Shown here in pieces: positions 61,439-64,000 of a stretch of DNA of 64,000 nt. Position 1 is the first letter of the stretch; each line of letters opens with the position of its first letter. The stretch lies in contig CP157796.1 in assembly GCA_040112665.1 (NCBI GenBank), positions 1,180,813 through 1,244,812 on the forward strand. Direction: 5' to 3'. Under the pieces are notes generated by a model that was given only the letters and a program-made list of their open reading frames with translations, did not search any database and was not told the DNA's origin. The position numbers were made by a program, and so were the translations under genes. This DNA is from Oceanicaulis sp. Lineage in GTDB: Bacteria; Pseudomonadota; Alphaproteobacteria; Caulobacterales; Maricaulaceae.

Positions 61439-62299
61439 ATGCCCCGGCCGAAAGCTGATTTGGGCGGCGGCGTCTTTGTCGGGCGCCGGCTGTGTCCCCG
61501 ATCCATCGACCCTGACACCGTCACCGAGAAGGACCGCCGGCGCGCGGTGAATGCATGGATAGGCGCGCGCCTGGACGCGGCGCGACGATCAGGACAGGCG
61601 CCCACACTCTCGCCGCAGAAGCGCGCTGCACGAGCCAGAGCGTTCGCGCGAGAGCTGGAGTTTTTCTTCTCAGCCTCGACCGGCCTTCCCGAGCCCACGG
61701 CCACAGAGCTGCGGGCGATTGGTGAGCCGATAATCAGCGCGGCGCGCAAGATCGTGCGCGGACAGACGGTAATTGATGACCGCAGCGCCTACCGCCAGCT
61801 CGGCAAGATGATCGCGACCCCTCGTAATTCGGCGCCGGACCACTGGCGCTTTCGGGCGCTTCAATGGATCACCAAGGAGATGCGCCTCGCGGGCTGGACG
61901 GGGCCGAACCTTCTGACGGTCGGGCGAAGGCTGGCGCGGTATCGACGCGAACCGACCGTCGACGAGGAGGCCAGAGCTGCGATCCATGCCGTCGCCGGGG
62001 TAAGCCTAGAGGCGAAGAGTCTCCGCCTGCCAGCCGGCGGGTCCACCTTCCTGCAGTCACTGTTGAGGGTCGCCGGCCCGATCTATCAAGAATGGACCGC
62101 GCGCAGCCCCCATCCGCCGCGCGACATCGGAGATCCCGACGCCGATCCGAGCGCCCCGCGCTTGCGCCACTCACTCTATGCGGTCCTGGATGACGCCAGC
62201 GCAGAGCTTACCGCTCACTGGGCCGAGCCCGTCAGATGGCGCGGAATCGTGAAGGCTGGTGGCTTTGGAAAGGCCGCTCGCGTCCTACGCCAAAAATAA
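61439..62299 (+). CDS. hypothetical protein of the integrative element
   Basis: A 286-residue basic protein. It starts 3 bases after the integrase stop and is probably co-transcribed. No domain is recognised. It has no signal or membrane segment, and is rich in Arg and Ala with several predicted helices (DRRRAVNAWIGARLDAARRS in parts). It might be a DNA-binding partner of the integrase or a replication protein, but nothing in the sequence proves it. Confidence 0.6.
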   Translation: MPRPKADLGGGVFVGRRLCPRSIDPDTVTEKDRRRAVNAWIGARLDAARRSGQAPTLSPQKRAARARAFARELEFFFSASTGLPEPTATELRAIGEPIISAARKIVRGQTVIDDRSAYRQLGKMIATPRNSAPDHWRFRALQWITKEMRLAGWTGPNLLTVGRRLARYRREPTVDEEARAAIHAVAGVSLEAKSLRLPAGGSTFLQSLLRVAGPIYQEWTARSPHPPRDIGDPDADPSAPRLRHSLYAVLDDASAELTAHWAEPVRWRGIVKAGGFGKAARVLRQK

Positions 62300-62366
62300 C
62301 GCTGCTATGGCCCAGCGCAGACGCTGGGCAGGCTGTCCACGGTCATCAAGCGTGGAGCCGACAGCT

Positions 62367-62558
62367 ATGAGCGCAGCCCCTTCCGAACGTCGCGCCTACA
62401 CCGTCCGCCAATTCAGCGAGGCGTTCAGCCTCTCCCGGGCCACCGTCTACAATCTCATTCGCCGCGGCGAGATCGAGGCTCGCAAAGTGGGCGGCCGAAC
62501 CCTCATCCCGGTCGAGAGCGCTGACGCCTGGTTCGCCGCGCTGCCTGAGGTGGGGTGA
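62367..62558 (+). CDS. AlpA/excisionase-like helix-turn-helix protein
   Basis: A 63-residue protein with YTVRQFSEAFSLSRATVYNL, then IRRGEIEARKVGGRTLIPVE, the HTH_17 fold of excisionases and AlpA regulators. It probably controls excision or early genes of the element. The ATG at 62367 gives a clean domain; the frame is open from 62259 inside the previous gene. Confidence 0.85.
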   Translation: MSAAPSERRAYTVRQFSEAFSLSRATVYNLIRRGEIEARKVGGRTLIPVESADAWFAALPEVG

Positions 62559-62560
62559 TC

Positions 62561-62890
62561 ATGGCCTCGCTGAAGGAAATCCATCTGTTCAGGGTCTCAG
62601 AGCCAAACGGCTCGACCTTCCAGGCCGCGCTCTCGCGTAACCCGGCGCGCCTTCTTCGCGCGCTTCTGGAGCACTCTGAAGGACTGCAGGAAGAGACCGC
62701 GGCGCGCCTTTGCGACGACCTTCCCAGCACGCTTCTGAACGTCCAGCGCGCCGGCGTGCGCGTCGAATGGGGCCGCGAAGACGGCCTTGCGCTCATCACC
62801 CTTTCCGACGTCCAGACGGTCGAGCCCATGCGCCCGGCGCCGAGCTCACTCCCAGTGCGTTCGGCCGAGCCGGATTCAGCCGTCTCCTGA
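62561..62890 (+). CDS. hypothetical protein
   Basis: A 109-residue protein that follows the excisionase-like gene by 2 bases. It reads LHFRVSEPNGSTF-like at the start, then LLRALLEHSEGLQEETAARL, RVEWGREDGLALITLSDV. The middle resembles a winged helix, but I cannot name a family. It ends just before a hairpin. Confidence 0.55.
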   Translation: MASLKEIHLFRVSEPNGSTFQAALSRNPARLLRALLEHSEGLQEETAARLCDDLPSTLLNVQRAGVRVEWGREDGLALITLSDVQTVEPMRPAPSSLPVRSAEPDSAVS

Positions 62891-62898
62891 AGCAGAAA

Positions 62899-62920
62899 CG
62901 CCCCCGTGTCAGCGGGGGCG
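62899..62920 (+). terminator. GC hairpin, likely terminator
   Basis: A perfect eight-base stem CGCCCCCG/CGGGGGCG with a six-base loop, nine bases after the preceding stop. There is no T-run on the plus strand. Confidence 0.6.
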
Positions 62921-63376
62921 CTTCGGAAGCGGGTTGGTTTCGACGGGCAAGTCCCCAATCCGCGACCAAGGACACTGTTGCACTACCGCAACACCGGTCC
63001 CCATGCAAGTCAAAACTGCCCGGACGGTTCGCGGCGCTCCCGCTCCCAAAAGCGCCGACTGACGCGGGAGCACTTTGCCGGCGGTTTAGAGGACAGCCGC
63101 CGGACTTCCGATCCCCCGACTGGCGTGGGTGCGCCTGAGGGAAAACCAGGACGACGACCCCCTAGTGACGTGGCGACGGCGAAACAGTCGCGGGGAGGCG
63201 AGGTGGCGCTCGAGAAAACGCATCCTGGCTATACGCGTCGTGAACACCCCGCCTGTGATCCTTCCGTGCGCCGAGAGCGGGAGGGGAGGCGAAGCGGAAA
63301 GGAAACCTGCGCCTTGTCCTCGCGCGCGCGTGTGAGAGGCTAAGGGAAGGCGGGACACATGTGCACGGAGACCGGC
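62921..63376. other. intergenic region, no gene seen
   Basis: About 455 bases of GC-rich DNA. ORFs here are low-complexity and arginine-rich. Several short dyads are present. I see nothing that I can name. Confidence 0.35.
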
Positions 63377-63676
63377 ATGGGCGACGAGGACAGGGTCAGA
63401 ATAGCCGCGCTCGTTATGGGAGGCGTTCTCGGCTTTGCAGTGGGGGCAGGATGGATGGAAACGCGGATGGCGGCCCTCTTTAAGTCCGACTTCGAACGGC
63501 TGGACGAGATGCTTTCGACCGACATTTGCGATGAGCTGGCGGACCGACGACTTGCAAGCGAGATTTTCGCGCGGGGTGGCTCACTGGACGGCTCGCCTGA
63601 AGAAATCGAAGCGCACCGCCGCGAGCTAGCGCGCTTCTGCATGGACCTGTTCTCCCCTTCTATCTCTGGTAATTAA
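63377..63676 (+). CDS. small membrane-anchored hypothetical protein
   Basis: A 99-residue protein with one hydrophobic helix (VRIAALVMGGVLGFAVGAGW, about 6-25) and a charged helical rest (FERLDEMLSTDICDELADRR in parts). It is unknown. The ATG at 63377 is preferred to 63359, because GGAGACC lies close upstream. It probably belongs to the virion-gene block that follows. Confidence 0.5.
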   Translation: MGDEDRVRIAALVMGGVLGFAVGAGWMETRMAALFKSDFERLDEMLSTDICDELADRRLASEIFARGGSLDGSPEEIEAHRRELARFCMDLFSPSISGN

Positions 63677-63679
63677 CCG

Positions 63680-64000
63680 ATGACCCAGCGCCTTCCCGGC
63701 CTTCCGGGCCTTCCGGGCCTTCCCGATGTCACCCCGTCGCGCGGCACGCCGACGGTGCAGCAGGCCAATCCCAGCGCGGGCGACGCGATGGGGTCGGCGT
63801 TTTCGGCGCTCGCCCAGGCGTCGCGGGACATGCGGCGCGAGCTGCAGCCGATGCTCGACGACCGCGCGCGCCGCAAGGCCCGCGAGGATTATCAGGCGGC
63901 GTCCGACGAAGCGGAAGAGGACGCGCCGATCAGCCCGGCCATGCGGCGCGTCATTTCCCGGCAGGATGCGGTCTATAACCAGACCCTGCAGCAGCTGACG
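63680..64000 (+). CDS. start of virion-like protein with GLP repeat, partial
   Basis: An open frame of at least 107 codons that runs off the right edge. It starts MTQRLPGLPGLPGLPDVTP, with a Gly-Leu-Pro repeat encoded by nine-base units. The following part is helical and Arg/Asp-rich (LQPMLDDRARRKAREDYQ, then SPAMRRVISRQDAVYNQT). It resembles the N terminus of some phage internal or tail virion proteins of alphaproteobacteria. The call is by impression only. Confidence 0.5.
   Translation, partial: MTQRLPGLPGLPGLPDVTPSRGTPTVQQANPSAGDAMGSAFSALAQASRDMRRELQPMLDDRARRKAREDYQAASDEAEEDAPISPAMRRVISRQDAVYNQTLQQLT

Overview
The window looks like a GC-rich alphaproteobacterial chromosome segment made largely of accessory DNA. 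Gene style, codon use and family affinities (copper resistance sets, ParB-methyltransferase/DUF2924/serine-recombinase cassette) suggest a Caulobacterales, Maricaulales or Hyphomonadaceae-like marine or brackish organism, but there is no rRNA or core marker here, so the taxon is inference.

Layout. (1) 1-2.1 kb: an alpha/beta hydrolase divergent from a light-dependent protochlorophyllide reductase (LPOR), with no other bacteriochlorophyll gene in view. (2) 2.1-5.5 kb: small hypothetical genes and debris (RHS fragment, IS6-type transposase end). (3) 5.5-12.0 kb: an RND metal-efflux pair without an outer-membrane partner, then a MerR regulator divergent from a CDF exporter plus methyltransferase. 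(4) 12.1-17.4 kb: a TonB-receptor pseudogene, an acyltransferase, and a CueR-controlled copper P-type ATPase with an internal deletion. (5) 17.2-18.1 kb: a truncated APC permease and a decayed IS5-family element. (6) 18.1-41.1 kb: a large copper block. It holds the multicopper oxidase/CopB/DUF2231 operon, an APC permease plus ion channel, an eight-gene complex-I-like membrane arm (A, B/D-like, H, J, K, L, M, N), the six-gene cusCBA-cusF-copC-copD operon, and a CnrYXH-like anti-sigma/sensor/ECF-sigma operon. (7) 41.4-54.6 kb: a lower-GC defence island. It holds a three-gene Shango-type module (TerB protein, ATPase, helicase), a BrxR/CapW-like WYL regulator, SbcD and SbcC, two small coupled genes, and an XRE regulator divergent from an Mrr-type nuclease. 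(8) 54.9-64 kb: mobile/prophage DNA with a ParB-methyltransferase, DUF5681, DUF3489 and DUF2924 proteins, a large serine recombinase, a tyrosine integrase, an AlpA-like protein and the start of a virion-like gene that runs off the window.

How it may work together. Four sequences of the form TGAGGG-N16-CGTA, all with the same spacing, lie in front of the cnrYXH-like operon, the divergent cus operon, the copAB operon and the APC/channel operon. I read this as the promoter of the locally encoded ECF sigma factor. If so, one periplasmic metal sensor controls copper oxidation, periplasmic copper efflux, copper carriers and, possibly by read-through, the orphan complex-I membrane arm. That arm keeps most proton-channel residues in its antiporter subunits but has no recognisable Fe-S or NADH module. 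This combination is the most promising candidate for an undescribed system in the window. All assignments come from reading the sequence; no search was run.
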